Source: an uncultured Rhizobiaceae bacterium (lineage in GTDB: Bacteria; Pseudomonadota; Alphaproteobacteria; Rhizobiales; Rhizobiaceae). Taken from it: a stretch of DNA of 64,000 bases. The stretch is from positions 1 through 64,000 of the forward strand of contig CATOTF010000001.1 in NCBI GenBank assembly GCA_951813045.1, read 5' to 3'. The number at the start of each line of letters is the position of its first letter. Positions within the stretch are counted from its first letter, which is position 1. Shown here piece after piece: positions 39,574 through 49,475 of this stretch. The translations under genes and the position numbers were made by a program. The notes below the pieces were generated by a model, which saw only the letters and a program-made list of their open reading frames with translations, was not told where the DNA came from and did no database searches.

Positions 39574-40991
39574 TTTGCGATCACCAACGTACTCAGGTAG
39601 GCGATGAGGGCAGACTTATCACCATCACCAGATTTATCATAAGAATCACGGGCGGCGCGGCCTTCGCCGCCATGGGCGAGAATAATTGAATCCAATGTCG
39701 TGAAATCATTACGGTGCCCATAGGGTGCGGTCGAGCCCACGCCCCACAGTTCTGACGTCATGAAAATATCACGGCCAACAAAACGTTGCGATAGTAATTC
39801 ATTTCCAAGTGCTGCGATGCGCCTGTCCGTCATTTTGTGGCGTTTGAGGTCGCCGAATAACGCAACAAGAACCTCACCTTTATCATTACGGGGTAGGGAT
39901 TTAGCCCATTCCATCAGAGCAAGATCATAGGTCGCTGACTTATCAATCTGCCTGTTGTTCAATGTACCGGCAACGTCAAATGGTCCGGGGTCGATGAAAT
40001 TCAAAGACTTTAGGGGTAGGGCCTTTATGTGACAGGTGGCACAGCCAAGTTCCGTAAAAACGCTTTCGCCTTTTTGTGCTGCAGTACGCCAACCCTCGCT
40101 CGCAGGCGTTTTTTGAACAGGCGTTTTCAGTGTCGCCTGCCAAGCCACCAAAGCGGAAACATCTTGCGCAAATATTTCATTGTCGTTGCCATCTTCATCG
40201 AAATCATTCTCACCAGTCCAGCGGGCGCCGAACCGTTCAACCGCCTGCATGCCGTGGTGGTGGTTCAGGGCATTTACTGTGAACTGGCGAAGCGATGTCA
40301 TGACACCCTTTTGGCTGAATGGGCGAATGACAAGATCGGTATCCACCCCTTCAATTTTTGTCAGGTCTACAAGTCCGTCAGGCATTGCTGTTAGAAATCC
40401 AAATGTGACGCCTTTTGTCGTTAGCGCCACTTCAACCGGCTCTCCCGACGTTGATGCATCTTTCAGGGCGCGGGACCGCAATTTTGCCAAATCATCGCTC
40501 ATCTCACGCGCGAGTAATTCTATTAACCCCGCACCGAACAGGTGGTTGGTGCCACGCTCATTTGAAAATTGCGGATCGCTCGTATCGAAGTCTGCATTCG
40601 TAAAACCTTCCGACAGAAAGACGTTTGTTACAAAATCACCCGCCCCGCCGACAATGGGGTCATTGTGGCAGGACGAACAGGCTTGAGCGTCCGGGCCCGA
40701 GAGGCGGGCGAAAGCTTGTTCACTTCGATGGCGAACTTTGGTCGGGACAATAGCCTGTGTCGAGCCCGGTCGCCCGGCCCCATCCGCTTTTGTGAATTTC
40801 GCAGTGAACAGGTCTTCACCGACCTTTATCAGGTCATTCAACTGCTTTTTGTCCAAAACACCACGTGGCAGTTCCTTAATGGTGCCAATAGCCGCAGTCT
40901 TTTCTTCCCACACCTTGCCTGTGGCATAACTGGCTGCTGCACCGAATAGGCAGACTACAGTAGCGATGGGGGTCAAAAAGCGTGTTTTCAT
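39570..40991 (-). CDS. Periplasmic di-haem oxidoreductase (DUF1111 family)
   Basis: 473 residues with signal peptide (1-23, ASYA|TG). Two c-type haem sites are seen: CSSCH near 122 and CATCH near 330, the domain layout of DUF1111 proteins related to cytochrome c peroxidases and MauG. It would catalyse electron transfer or an oxidation in the periplasm. It begins at the last base of the ROK regulator gene and overlaps the CRTAC1 gene, forming a three-gene set. Its link to xylose metabolism, if any, is not evident. Confidence 0.85.
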   Translation of the reverse strand: MKTRFLTPIATVVCLFGAAASYATGKVWEEKTAAIGTIKELPRGVLDKKQLNDLIKVGEDLFTAKFTKADGAGRPGSTQAIVPTKVRHRSEQAFARLSGPDAQACSSCHNDPIVGGAGDFVTNVFLSEGFTNADFDTSDPQFSNERGTNHLFGAGLIELLAREMSDDLAKLRSRALKDASTSGEPVEVALTTKGVTFGFLTAMPDGLVDLTKIEGVDTDLVIRPFSQKGVMTSLRQFTVNALNHHHGMQAVERFGARWTGENDFDEDGNDNEIFAQDVSALVAWQATLKTPVQKTPASEGWRTAAQKGESVFTELGCATCHIKALPLKSLNFIDPGPFDVAGTLNNRQIDKSATYDLALMEWAKSLPRNDKGEVLVALFGDLKRHKMTDRRIAALGNELLSQRFVGRDIFMTSELWGVGSTAPYGHRNDFTTLDSIILAHGGEGRAARDSYDKSGDGDKSALIAYLSTLVIAK

Positions 40992-42241
40992 TATTCTGCC
41001 GCCTCGCTCAACCGGCGATTGGAAGAGAGTTCATCATCATGGCTCAACAGGGCGGTTATCGCACAGCCTTCCTGTACCAGCGGGCCTTCATTCGGAAAGG
41101 ACTTAAAATCGAGATATTGTCCTTTGTTTGCGCCGGGGGCAGTTGCCAAGGCTGCCCTGATCGTTGGTTCCATATGTTTTAAAAATGTCGCGCCGGGGCC
41201 AACAAAAACCACCGGGAAAGCGTCGATAATAGCAAACAGGCTGGCAAGCCCGGTGCCAATGGCAGCGCCTGCTTTGCGCACGGCCTCCAGCGCTTTCTCG
41301 TCGCCCTTTTCGATTGCCGCTGCAATCGGGTTGAGGTCGGTCATTTCCAGAACGTCAGCCGGTTCGAGGTTTTCGCAAATGCCATTGGCGTTCCGGCTGA
41401 TAGCATAATCACCTGCATAGGCTTCAATGCATCCGTTATTGCCGCACCGGCATCGGGCACCGTTAGGCGTATAGGTCATATGTCCGAATTCGACACCGGA
41501 GGAATGTGTGCCATTCATAATCTCACCGCGTAAAAACAACCCCATCCCCACCCCATGGGCCAAAAGGACCGTTGCGAAGTTTTCGCCATAAAGTTCGGGC
41601 TCTCGCCAGTTCAGAGCGCGGGTAATCATGTCACAATCGTTCGCTACCTGCGCCGAGACACCAAAATGACTTTCCAACCAGGATTTAATGGGGAGATTGT
41701 GCTGGTCGCAAATTGGTGTCCACAGAACAATTTTCCCTTTCACGTCAGTCACGCCCTGGAACCCGGTTGTAATACTTCGCAGGTTTGTTGATGAGGCCTC
41801 GCAATTGTCAATTGCCGTTTCAATACAGGCAATTAATGCCGAACGAATTTCCTCCGCTGTGATGTCACGGGTAACAATCTTGACGGTGCCGGATGAGACG
41901 ATGTCCCCGCCAAAATCGAATAGTGTGGCGGTGATGCGGTTGAGCTGAAAATACACCGCGCATACGGTGGCAGCTGTTGCGTTGATTGTAAGGTCGATTT
42001 TTGGGCGCCCGCGTCCCGGACCATTTGCCCCGGTTTTTTCGACGCTGGACTGTGTACCCCCATCGAGGCTCAACACACCTTCCTCGATAAAATCGGAAGT
42101 GATGGCGGATACTGTTGCGGCACTTAACCCGGACTGTTTTGCGATTTCCTTGCGCGACGCAACCCGTTCACGACGGATTACCGAAAGTACCCGTTTTCGG
42201 TTTAAATATCGAATGTCATCAGGTCGAAATACTGTTTCCAT
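40991..42241 (-). CDS. ROK-family transcriptional regulator (XylR-like)
   Basis: 416 residues. The winged HTH at the N-terminus (RKEIAKQSGLSAATVSAITSDFIEEG) is followed by a ROK sugar-binding domain with the zinc-binding GARCRCGNNGCIEAYAG near 265. It is divergent from the xylose uptake genes, and an imperfect 25-bp palindrome overlaps their promoter. It is therefore very likely the xylose-responsive repressor. Its 3' end touches the di-haem oxidoreductase gene, which would be co-transcribed with it. Confidence 0.9.
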   Translation of the reverse strand: METVFRPDDIRYLNRKRVLSVIRRERVASRKEIAKQSGLSAATVSAITSDFIEEGVLSLDGGTQSSVEKTGANGPGRGRPKIDLTINATAATVCAVYFQLNRITATLFDFGGDIVSSGTVKIVTRDITAEEIRSALIACIETAIDNCEASSTNLRSITTGFQGVTDVKGKIVLWTPICDQHNLPIKSWLESHFGVSAQVANDCDMITRALNWREPELYGENFATVLLAHGVGMGLFLRGEIMNGTHSSGVEFGHMTYTPNGARCRCGNNGCIEAYAGDYAISRNANGICENLEPADVLEMTDLNPIAAAIEKGDEKALEAVRKAGAAIGTGLASLFAIIDAFPVVFVGPGATFLKHMEPTIRAALATAPGANKGQYLDFKSFPNEGPLVQEGCAITALLSHDDELSSNRRLSEAAE

Positions 42242-42344
42242 GTCATTCCCTCAACGCACTAAAAACCCAGCTCGTATAGGGTAGGGTAAAGTGTGGAAAA
42301 ATCTCCAAGCGTTTTCAATGTATTGGCTATCCATAAATTTGATG

Positions 42345-42396
42345 TTGACACAAAGACATCTTCAAGTCACTATTTATTTTGAGGCTCGAATTAAAT
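42345..42396 (+). promoter_or_regulatory. xylF promoter with overlapping ROK operator
   Basis: TTGACA (42345-42350), a 17-base spacer and CACTAT (42368-42373) form a sigma70-type promoter. An imperfect palindrome at 42372-42396 (ATTTATTTTGAG, G, CTCGAATTAAAT; 10 of 12 arm positions match) overlaps the -10 region. A bound repressor there would block transcription of xylF. Confidence 0.65.
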
Positions 42397-42480
42397 GAGC
42401 TTTTGGCGGACTGCCGCCATCTATCGTGTAGGGTTTGACCGCACTTACTTGTATTGGTGTTCGCACCGGGAGGATATTTT

Positions 42481-43521
42481 ATGAAGAAAATGACACTCGC
42501 CCTCATGGGCGCAGCGATGCTGACCGCATCTTTCGCCGGCACTGCATTTGCAGCCGGTAAAACCATTGCCGTTTCCTGGAAGACTTTCCAGGAAGAGCGT
42601 TGGAAAATTGATGAAGCTGCCATTAAAGGTGCTGTTGAAGCTGCTGGTGATACCTATCTGTCAACAGATGCTCAGGGTTCTGCCCAAAAACAGGCTGCCG
42701 ATATCGAAGGCCTGATTTCTCAAAAGCCTGACGTTATTCTCGTTGTGGCATTTGATTCCGACGCGATCCTGCCTTCAATTCAGGCAATCAGCGACGCTGG
42801 TATCCAGTCAATCGCCTATGATGTGCAGTTCGAAGATCCAAACGCTTTGTACATCACATTCGATAATGTCGGCGTTGGCCGGATTATCGCCCGTGAAGTT
42901 TCCAAAGTGAAGCCGGAAGGCCGTTATGCTTTCATCAAAGGCGACAAGGGTGATCCGAACGCCACCTTCCTGTTCCAGGGCATGATGGAAGTGTTGAAGC
43001 CTTCAATCGATTCCGGTAAAATCGAGAATGTTTGTGAAACATTCACCGATGGTTGGAAGCCTGACAATGCTCAGAAAAACATGGAGCAATGCCTGACGTC
43101 GACAGACAACAAGGTTGATGCTGTTCTTTCTGAAAACGATGGCATGGCATCCGGTGTTGTGGCGGCCCTTGAAGCTCAGGGGATGTCCGGTATTCCGGTT
43201 GGTGGCCAGGATGGTGACCTTGCTGCGATCAACCGCGTGGCCCTCGGTACCCAGACTGTTTCAGTCTGGAAAAATGCGACCAACCTTGGTGAAACAGCTG
43301 CTGCAGCCGCTATCGCGCTTGCAAACGGTACGGCCATGGACGCCATCAAGGGCGTTGGTAAATTCAGCGGTGGTAAGAAAGGCGTGGAAATGAATTCCAT
43401 CCTGCTCGAACCAACTCCAATCACCAAAGACAACATCGGTGTTGCCATCGATGCCGGTCACATTACCAAGGCTCAGGCCTGTGCAGGCGTCGCAGCCGGT
43501 ACAGTTGCAGCTTGTAACTAA
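42481..43521 (+). CDS. xylF: Sugar (xylose-type) ABC transporter substrate-binding protein
   Basis: 346 residues from ATG 42481, which follows GGGAGGA. Signal peptide 1-24 (GTAFA|AGK), then the type I periplasmic binding fold of the RbsB/XylF group (TIAVSWKTFQEERWKIDE, DVILVVAFDSDAI, LSENDGMASG). Its position before permease, ATPase and xylA makes D-xylose the likely ligand. A strong hairpin follows the gene. Confidence 0.88.
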   Translation: MKKMTLALMGAAMLTASFAGTAFAAGKTIAVSWKTFQEERWKIDEAAIKGAVEAAGDTYLSTDAQGSAQKQAADIEGLISQKPDVILVVAFDSDAILPSIQAISDAGIQSIAYDVQFEDPNALYITFDNVGVGRIIAREVSKVKPEGRYAFIKGDKGDPNATFLFQGMMEVLKPSIDSGKIENVCETFTDGWKPDNAQKNMEQCLTSTDNKVDAVLSENDGMASGVVAALEAQGMSGIPVGGQDGDLAAINRVALGTQTVSVWKNATNLGETAAAAAIALANGTAMDAIKGVGKFSGGKKGVEMNSILLEPTPITKDNIGVAIDAGHITKAQACAGVAAGTVAACN

Positions 43522-43556
43522 TCAACGGCTGGCCTTTTTGGCCGCCTGGTTAATTG

Positions 43557-43588
43557 AAACCGCGCCACGCATTGGCATGGCGCGGTTT
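43557..43588 (+). terminator. Intra-operon terminator/attenuator after xylF
   Basis: AAACCGCGCCA and TGGCGCGGTTT form an 11-bp perfect stem with a ten-base loop, followed by TTCTTT. It separates the binding-protein gene from the permease and probably sets their ratio. Confidence 0.8.
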
Positions 43589-43658
43589 TTCTTTAAAATT
43601 TCCAAAATACATGTGCGCGTGAAAATTCATGCCGCATTCATCTTGGTCGGGAGGTGAG

Positions 43659-45071
43659 ATGTCTACTCAGGATTCAACCGCATTGTCACAGGCATCGGAA
43701 AAGGACGCACAACCCAGTGCCCTGTCCCGGTTTCTGACGGCTACTGAAATTGACACAAGGATGCTCGGCATGGTCGCAGCGCTGTTTGCGGTGTGGTGTG
43801 CCTTTGACATCTATAGCGGCATATTACGCCCCAACGACGGGTTGTTCGGCGGTGCATTCCTGACCCCCCGAAACCTGTGGACCTTGCTGGTTCAAACGTC
43901 TTCCATCGCGGTCATGTCCACTGGCATGGTGCTGATCATCATCATGCGGCACATCGATCTTTCCATCGGTTCGATGCTCAGCCTTGTGGCCGTGGCCGGC
44001 GCGGTATTGCAGGTTTACATCATGGCACCGGCCATTGGTGTCGGCCATCCTGTCATCTGGATTGTGGCCATCATCGCCTGCCTTGTATTGGGCACATTGA
44101 TCGGAGCCTTAAACGGATACCTCACGGCCTATGCCCAGATACCGGCGTTCATCGTTACGCTTGGCGGCCTGATTGCATTCAGCGGCGTTGCCTTTCTGCT
44201 TGCAAAAGGCGTGACCGTCGCGCCGATGGATAAGACTTTCAAATTGATTGGGGGCGGTGTTCCTGCATCTTGGCTTGGCCCGTTCTGGAGTTGGGTGTTG
44301 GCAATTGCCGCATGCGCGTTGATCGTCTTTGCTGTCATCAATGGTCGCAGCCAAAGAAAGCGCTTCAAGTTCCCCTTGCGCCCGGTCTGGGCTGAGGTAA
44401 CTCTGGCGGCGATTGGCAGCGCTGCTGTGGTCGCGACCACCTGGGTGATCACAAGCTATCCGTGGCCATTTGGCTTGATCCGAAGATATGCGCTTGAAAA
44501 TAACATCACTATTCCAGCAGGTGTCGAAAACCGCGATGGGGATGCGATCTGCATGGCGGGTGAAAAAATTGTCCGCTGTACGGAAGGCCTGATCTATTAC
44601 ACCGGCTACGCGGTGCCTGTTCTGGTGGCACTTGGTGTGGGTGCGGCGATGACATTCGTTGCCGGTCGCACACGGTTTGGTCGTTATGTCTATTCAATCG
44701 GCGGCAACCCGGAAGCGGCTGAACTCTCTGGCATCAACACCAAGATGATGACCGTTAAAGTGTTCGCGCTGATGGGTTTCCTCGTTGGCATTTCCGCGGT
44801 CATTTCTTCAGCCCGCCTTGATGCGGCAACGAATGCCCTTGGCCAGTTAAACGAGTTGTTCGTTATCGCTGCCGCCGTCATTGGTGGAACTTCGCTTGCG
44901 GGCGGCATTGGCACCATCTATGGCGCACTGCTGGGCGCGTTGATGATGCAGTCAATTCAATCGGGCATGGCGCTGCTCAATCTGCCCGCCGCTTTCCAGA
45001 ATATCGTGGTGGGTACGGTGCTTGTTTTCGCCGTGTTTGTCGATCAGTTTTACCGCAGACGTGTGAAGTGA
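43659..45071 (+). CDS. xylH: Sugar (xylose) ABC transporter permease
   Basis: 470 residues from ATG 43659 after GGGAGGTGAG. It has about ten hydrophobic segments and BPD_transp_2 family motifs ([72 protein letters not shown]). XylH-type permeases carry a longer middle section than RbsC, as here. It forms the membrane channel for the substrate captured by XylF. Confidence 0.9.
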   Translation: MSTQDSTALSQASEKDAQPSALSRFLTATEIDTRMLGMVAALFAVWCAFDIYSGILRPNDGLFGGAFLTPRNLWTLLVQTSSIAVMSTGMVLIIIMRHIDLSIGSMLSLVAVAGAVLQVYIMAPAIGVGHPVIWIVAIIACLVLGTLIGALNGYLTAYAQIPAFIVTLGGLIAFSGVAFLLAKGVTVAPMDKTFKLIGGGVPASWLGPFWSWVLAIAACALIVFAVINGRSQRKRFKFPLRPVWAEVTLAAIGSAAVVATTWVITSYPWPFGLIRRYALENNITIPAGVENRDGDAICMAGEKIVRCTEGLIYYTGYAVPVLVALGVGAAMTFVAGRTRFGRYVYSIGGNPEAAELSGINTKMMTVKVFALMGFLVGISAVISSARLDAATNALGQLNELFVIAAAVIGGTSLAGGIGTIYGALLGALMMQSIQSGMALLNLPAAFQNIVVGTVLVFAVFVDQFYRRRVK

Positions 45072-45081
45072 GGAGGCTGAT

Positions 45082-45906
45082 ATGGCACAGAATTCGCAAG
45101 TAGAAGCCTCGATTTCAGAGCGGGAAAACCCGGATATCTCACCGCTTGTCGATATGCAGGATCTGTCCATCGCATTCGGCGGCATCAAGGCCGTGGACCA
45201 TGCGTCCTGCGACCTTTATCCCGGTGAAGTGGTTGGCCTGCTCGGTCACAATGGAGCGGGTAAATCCACGCTAATCAAAATCCTGTCCGGCGCTTACCCG
45301 CGCGACAGCGGCAGCATCTTCGTCAATGGCGAGGAGGCAACGATTACCAACCCGCGTCAGGCGAAGGATTACGGTATCGAAACGATATATCAGACCCTTG
45401 CGTTGGCGGATAATGTTGACGCCGCCGCCAACCTGTTTTTGGGGCGCGAGGTGCTGACCAAATGGGGCACGCTGGACGATGCAGCCATGGAAGCCAAAGC
45501 GCGGGAAGTCATGGGGCGATTGAACCCTAATTTCAAACGGTTCAAAGAACCGGTGGCCAAACTATCAGGTGGCCAACGGCAGTCGGTCGCCATTGCCCGC
45601 GCGATATTGTTCAATGCCCGTATTCTCATCATGGATGAACCGACGGCGGCCCTTGGTCCGCAGGAAACCAAAATGGTGGCTGACCTTATTCTTCAATTGA
45701 AGAAAGAAGGCATTGGTATCTTCCTGATCAGCCACGATATCCATGATGTTTTCGATCTTGCGGACCGTGTGACCGTCATGAAAAACGGCGCGATTGTAGG
45801 TCATGCGAGAACCACAGATGTGACTAAAGACGAAGTCTTGGGTATGATCATTCTGGGTAAATGCCCACCGGGAGCTGTTCCGGGACCCGGAGCTTTATCT
45901 GAATAG
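45082..45906 (+). CDS. xylG: Sugar ABC transporter ATP-binding protein, single domain
   Basis: 274 residues: Walker [10 protein letters not shown] near 56, signature [14 protein letters not shown] near 160 and Walker [12 protein letters not shown]. It has only one ATPase domain, whereas E. coli XylG is a tandem of two; a homodimer would be needed. It begins 10 bases after xylH and energises the importer. Confidence 0.92.
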   Translation: MAQNSQVEASISERENPDISPLVDMQDLSIAFGGIKAVDHASCDLYPGEVVGLLGHNGAGKSTLIKILSGAYPRDSGSIFVNGEEATITNPRQAKDYGIETIYQTLALADNVDAAANLFLGREVLTKWGTLDDAAMEAKAREVMGRLNPNFKRFKEPVAKLSGGQRQSVAIARAILFNARILIMDEPTAALGPQETKMVADLILQLKKEGIGIFLISHDIHDVFDLADRVTVMKNGAIVGHARTTDVTKDEVLGMIILGKCPPGAVPGPGALSE

Positions 45907-45954
45907 CGCATTATCAGAATAAGGCATTGGCCTGATAAAATAGGAATTAGAACG

Positions 45955-47265
45955 ATGACCACCGGCTTCTTTGGCGATATCACCACCATCCCATTTGAAG
46001 GGGTTGGGAGTGAGAATCCACTCGCGTTTCGGCATTACAATCCCGACGAAATGGTCATGGGCAAACGCATGGAAGATCACCTGCGTTTCGCGGTTTGCTA
46101 CTGGCATAATTTCAGCTGGCCCGGGAGCGATCCGTTCGGCGGGCAGACTTTTGAACGCCCGTGGTTTGAGGACACAATGGATGCGGCAAAGCTGAAAGCC
46201 GATGTGGCCTTCGAAATGTTTACTGCGCTCGGTGTCCCCTATTTCTGTTTTCACGATGCTGATGTACGTCCGGAAGGGGCCAATTTTTCCGAAAATACCC
46301 GCAATTTTCAGGAAATAGTCGACTATTTTCAGGAAAAAATGGGCGAAACGGGCATGAAATTGCTTTGGGGAACGGCAAATCTGTTCTCCCATCGCCGTTT
46401 TATGTCCGGTGCCGCGAGTAACCCCGACCCGGAGGTGTTCGCCTATTCGGCGGCGACGGTGAAAACCTGCATCGATGCAACTCAAAAATTGGGGGGCGAA
46501 AACTATGTCCTCTGGGGTGGACGCGAGGGGTATGAAACGCTGCTTAATACCGACCTGAAACGCGAAGACGCCCAGCTTGGTCGTTTCATGAATATGGTGG
46601 TGGAGTATAAGCATAAAATCGGTTTCAAAGGCGCAATCCTGATTGAACCGAAGCCGCAGGAACCGACGAAACATCAATATGATTACGATGTTGCAACCGT
46701 TTACGGCTTCCTTAAGCGCCATGGTCTCGAAAATGAAATCAAGGTCAATATCGAACAGGGCCATGCAATTTTGGCAGGCCATTCGTTCGAACATGAACTG
46801 GCGCTAGCGAATGCGCTGGGTATTTTTGGTTCTATCGATATGAACCGTAATGATTATCAGTCCGGTTGGGATACGGACCAATTCCCCAACAATGTGCCGG
46901 AAATGGCGCTGGCCTATTATCAGGTGCTGAGCGGTGGTGGCTTTAAAACCGGCGGAACGAATTTTGATGCCAAATTACGCCGCCAATCACTGAGTCCCGA
47001 TGATCTCCTTATGGCACATATCGGCGGCATGGATTGTTGCGCCCGTGGCTTTAAGGCGGCTGCGAAAATGATCGAAGATGATGCCCTGTCAGGCCCGTTG
47101 AATGAGCGTTATGCAAATTGGGAACACGCGAGTGCGCAAAAGATGCTGGCCGGGGAATGGACCCTAGACCAGATCACCGAATGGGTGATAGACGCCGACA
47201 TCAACCCCGAACCGACCTCCGGTCGTCAGGAAATGTTGGAAAATATCGTCAACAGATACGTTTAA
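45955..47265 (+). CDS. xylA: Xylose isomerase
   Basis: 436 residues. It has family motifs [12 protein letters not shown] with the catalytic His-Asp pair, [25 protein letters not shown] with metal ligands, NIEQGHA and the metal-binding GSIDMNRND. It converts D-xylose to D-xylulose using two divalent ions. Last gene of the xylFHGA run, 48 bases after xylG with a small TTATCAG/CTGATAA inverted repeat between. No xylulokinase gene is in the window. Confidence 0.97.
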   Translation: MTTGFFGDITTIPFEGVGSENPLAFRHYNPDEMVMGKRMEDHLRFAVCYWHNFSWPGSDPFGGQTFERPWFEDTMDAAKLKADVAFEMFTALGVPYFCFHDADVRPEGANFSENTRNFQEIVDYFQEKMGETGMKLLWGTANLFSHRRFMSGAASNPDPEVFAYSAATVKTCIDATQKLGGENYVLWGGREGYETLLNTDLKREDAQLGRFMNMVVEYKHKIGFKGAILIEPKPQEPTKHQYDYDVATVYGFLKRHGLENEIKVNIEQGHAILAGHSFEHELALANALGIFGSIDMNRNDYQSGWDTDQFPNNVPEMALAYYQVLSGGGFKTGGTNFDAKLRRQSLSPDDLLMAHIGGMDCCARGFKAAAKMIEDDALSGPLNERYANWEHASAQKMLAGEWTLDQITEWVIDADINPEPTSGRQEMLENIVNRYV

Positions 47266-47280
47266 CCCAAGACTGTTGAA

Positions 47281-47349
47281 ATTATCGGGCACCTGCTACT
47301 AGAAGCGATTAGTTTTCAACTGTATTAGAACAATTGGTCGCCCGATAAT
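47281..47349. repeat. 10-bp inverted repeat covering the aqpS start
   Basis: ATTATCGGGC (47281-47290) and GCCCGATAAT (47340-47349) are perfectly complementary and 49 bases apart. The right arm includes the first bases of the aqpS ATG. It could form a leader hairpin or be a dyad operator. Confidence 0.5.
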
Positions 47350-48034
47350 GAGTAATGTGCCCGCCCCATATTCGTTCTCCAGACAATTAGCCGCTGAATT
47401 TATTGGAACGGCGCTCTTGCTGGCAACGGTGGTCGGCTCCGGCATCATGGCTGAAATGTTGGCCGGTGGAAATATCGCCATTGCCCTGCTCGGGAACACG
47501 CTTCCAACGGGTGCCATTCTGGTTGTACTTATCACCATGTTGGGTCCGATTTCAGGGGCACATTTCAATCCGGCAGTCTCTCTGGTGTTCTTTTTGAAGA
47601 AACAGTTGTCGACGGACAGGCTTAGCCTGTTTATCGCTGCGCAGATTACCGGTGGGATAATCGGTGTGTGGGCGGCCCATTTGATGTTCGATATTGACGT
47701 GTTTCAATTCTCGCAAAAAGTTCGCACGGGCGGTGCACAATGGTTTGCTGAGGGCATGGCAACATTTGGGTTGGTGTTCACGATACTGGCGACAATCCGC
47801 GCTAACAAAGATGCGGTCGCCATGGCAGTCGGCCTGTATATCACCGCCGCCTATTGGTTCACCGCGTCCACCTCTTTTGCCAACCCTGCAGTCACGATTG
47901 CCCGGAGTTTTTCAAATACATTTGCGGGCATTCAACCGACAGATGTGATCGGATTTATCGTCAGCCAAATCGCCGGGGCGATCATCGCCTGGGCACTGTG
48001 CCACTGGCTGTTTGCAAACAAAGAGGAGGTGTAG
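47348..48034 (+). CDS. aqpS: Aquaglyceroporin of the arsenic operon
   Basis: 228 residues with six hydrophobic segments. Both MIP loops are present: AHFNPAVSL near 77 and SFANPAVTIARSFS near 180. In Sinorhizobium the homologue AqpS lets arsenite formed by ArsC leave the cell, replacing an ArsB pump. Here arsC follows after two bases, which supports the same role. No good ribosome-binding site precedes ATG 47348. No arsR was found. Confidence 0.88.
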   Translation: MSNVPAPYSFSRQLAAEFIGTALLLATVVGSGIMAEMLAGGNIAIALLGNTLPTGAILVVLITMLGPISGAHFNPAVSLVFFLKKQLSTDRLSLFIAAQITGGIIGVWAAHLMFDIDVFQFSQKVRTGGAQWFAEGMATFGLVFTILATIRANKDAVAMAVGLYITAAYWFTASTSFANPAVTIARSFSNTFAGIQPTDVIGFIVSQIAGAIIAWALCHWLFANKEEV

Positions 48035-48036
48035 AT

Positions 48037-48444
48037 ATGACCATTGTTATTCATCATAATTCTGCCTGCGGCACATCGCGCAACGTGCTTGAGATTATCC
48101 GCGCGTCGGGTGAGGAGCCTATCGTGGTCAATTATCTGGAGGAGGGTTGGACAAGGCCGCAGCTGCTTGCCCTGTTCGCCGCTGCCGGACTTACCCCGCG
48201 TACGGCTTTGCGGGGAACGAAATCACCCGCAGAAGAGTTGGGACTTTTGGAACCTGACGTTGATGACGAAATAATTCTGAAAGCGATGTTGGAACATCCG
48301 GTTTTGGTGAACCGGCCAATTGTGTGTTCGCCAAAAGGCGTGCGTCTGTGTAGGCCCTCCGAGTTCGTTTTTGAACTGCTGGAAAATCCCCCTGCGAATT
48401 TCACCAAGGAAGATGGTGAGAAGATCAGTGGTTCGCAAAACTAG
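48037..48444 (+). CDS. arsC: Arsenate reductase (glutaredoxin-dependent)
   Basis: 135 residues. Catalytic Cys11 in HHNSACGTSRN, with Arg residues in TALRGTK, LVNRPIV and VRLCRPSE matching the arsenate-binding arginines of the R773-type enzyme. It reduces arsenate to arsenite with glutathione/glutaredoxin. It starts two bases after aqpS, preceded by GAGGAGG. Confidence 0.95.
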   Translation: MTIVIHHNSACGTSRNVLEIIRASGEEPIVVNYLEEGWTRPQLLALFAAAGLTPRTALRGTKSPAEELGLLEPDVDDEIILKAMLEHPVLVNRPIVCSPKGVRLCRPSEFVFELLENPPANFTKEDGEKISGSQN

Positions 48445-48504
48445 AGCCCTTTCCGCTCAGATGGAAGCATCAGAGCGATAAGAAAGTGCGTTAAAACAAA
48501 CAGA

Positions 48505-48546
48505 TAGAGCAACAAACGCGAACGCATGTGAGTGGATGTTGCTCTA
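48505..48546. repeat. Intergenic hairpin with 10-bp arms
   Basis: TAGAGCAACA and TGTTGCTCTA pair perfectly around a 22-base loop. It lies 60 bases after arsC and may end the operon. The preceding sequence resembles dispersed extragenic repeats of Rhizobiales, though I cannot confirm a family. Confidence 0.5.
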
Positions 48547-48694
48547 GAGCACCCAGTCTTTTATTCGATTCTGTCTCCCCCTGAGGTGAGACCCAAGAGC
48601 GCAGCGATTGGAGTGGGGTATTTTATTCCCAAACTGATCGTATTATCAATGGATTAACACCCTGACCCCCACCCGCATCAGCTGCGCTTCTGCG

Positions 48695-48715
48695 GCCTCC
48701 CCGCAAGGGGGAGGC
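48695..48715. repeat. REP-like extragenic palindrome
   Basis: GCCTCCCC and GGGGAGGC flank GCAAG. GC-rich CTCCCGCAAGGGGGAG-type hairpins are common extragenic repeats in Alphaproteobacteria. It lies just beyond the 3' end of the clpP-like gene. Confidence 0.55.
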
Positions 48716-48728
48716 GGGATCAAAATAC

Positions 48729-49310
48729 TTATTTTGACGGAAGCTCGCTGGATGATTCGATAACTGAGCCTAACAACCCATAGTCCAGTGCTTCCGAAGT
48801 TGTCAGCCAGAAATCGCGCTGCGTATCTTCGCTGATCTTCTCAACAGTCTGCCCTGTGGCCGCTGCAAAAAGATCATCAAAACGCTGGCGCATGAGGCTT
48901 ATCTGATTGGCCTGAATTTCAATATCAGACGCCTGACCTCCCACACCACCGCTTGGTTGGTGCAACAGGAAGCGTGTATTGGGCAGGCAAAAACGGTTTT
49001 TCTTTTCCGCAGAAATGAAGATCAGTGCACCGGCGCTCGCAACCCAGCCGCTGCCGATGCAGCGGACTTCCGGTTTGATAAATTTGGAAATATCATGGAC
49101 CATATCGCCGGATTCCACGTGGCCACCGGGCGAGCTGATAAATAGATTAATCGGGTCATCGCTGAATTCAGCAAGCGCCAACAGTTGGGAAACAACCCCT
49201 TTTGCAAGCTTGTCGTCAATCGTACCGGTCACCAGCACATTGCGGCTTTTAAACAGGTGCTCGCCAGCCAGAGCGTTGGCATCATTTTCTTTTTTCGGGC
49301 TCTCAGCCAT
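48729..49310 (-). CDS. ClpP-like serine protease subunit
   Basis: 193 residues from ATG 49310, preceded by GGAAGGA; an upstream start would add an unrelated 33-residue extension. Crotonase-like ClpP fold: [17 protein letters not shown], nucleophile Ser in [10 protein letters not shown], His in [10 protein letters not shown], Asp in [10 protein letters not shown]. It differs from housekeeping ClpP (MGQAASMGA) in the residues around the nucleophile and lacks a neighbouring clpX. It is probably a second, divergent ClpP paralogue, possibly forming mixed barrels. Confidence 0.85.
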   Translation of the reverse strand: MAESPKKENDANALAGEHLFKSRNVLVTGTIDDKLAKGVVSQLLALAEFSDDPINLFISSPGGHVESGDMVHDISKFIKPEVRCIGSGWVASAGALIFISAEKKNRFCLPNTRFLLHQPSGGVGGQASDIEIQANQISLMRQRFDDLFAAATGQTVEKISEDTQRDFWLTTSEALDYGLLGSVIESSSELPSK

Positions 49311-49475
49311 CCAATATCCTTCCATTCTGGGTTCAATCCGAGCACATGCACAAAGCGTGCAAATCACACCGAATAAGGCCCGCAATCGCCAACAGATAGG
49401 TGATAGCAACGGCTTTGTGAAGGCGTACCATAACAGGTATTAATGCTTTACAGAGAGTTGGTAGAATTTGACCGA

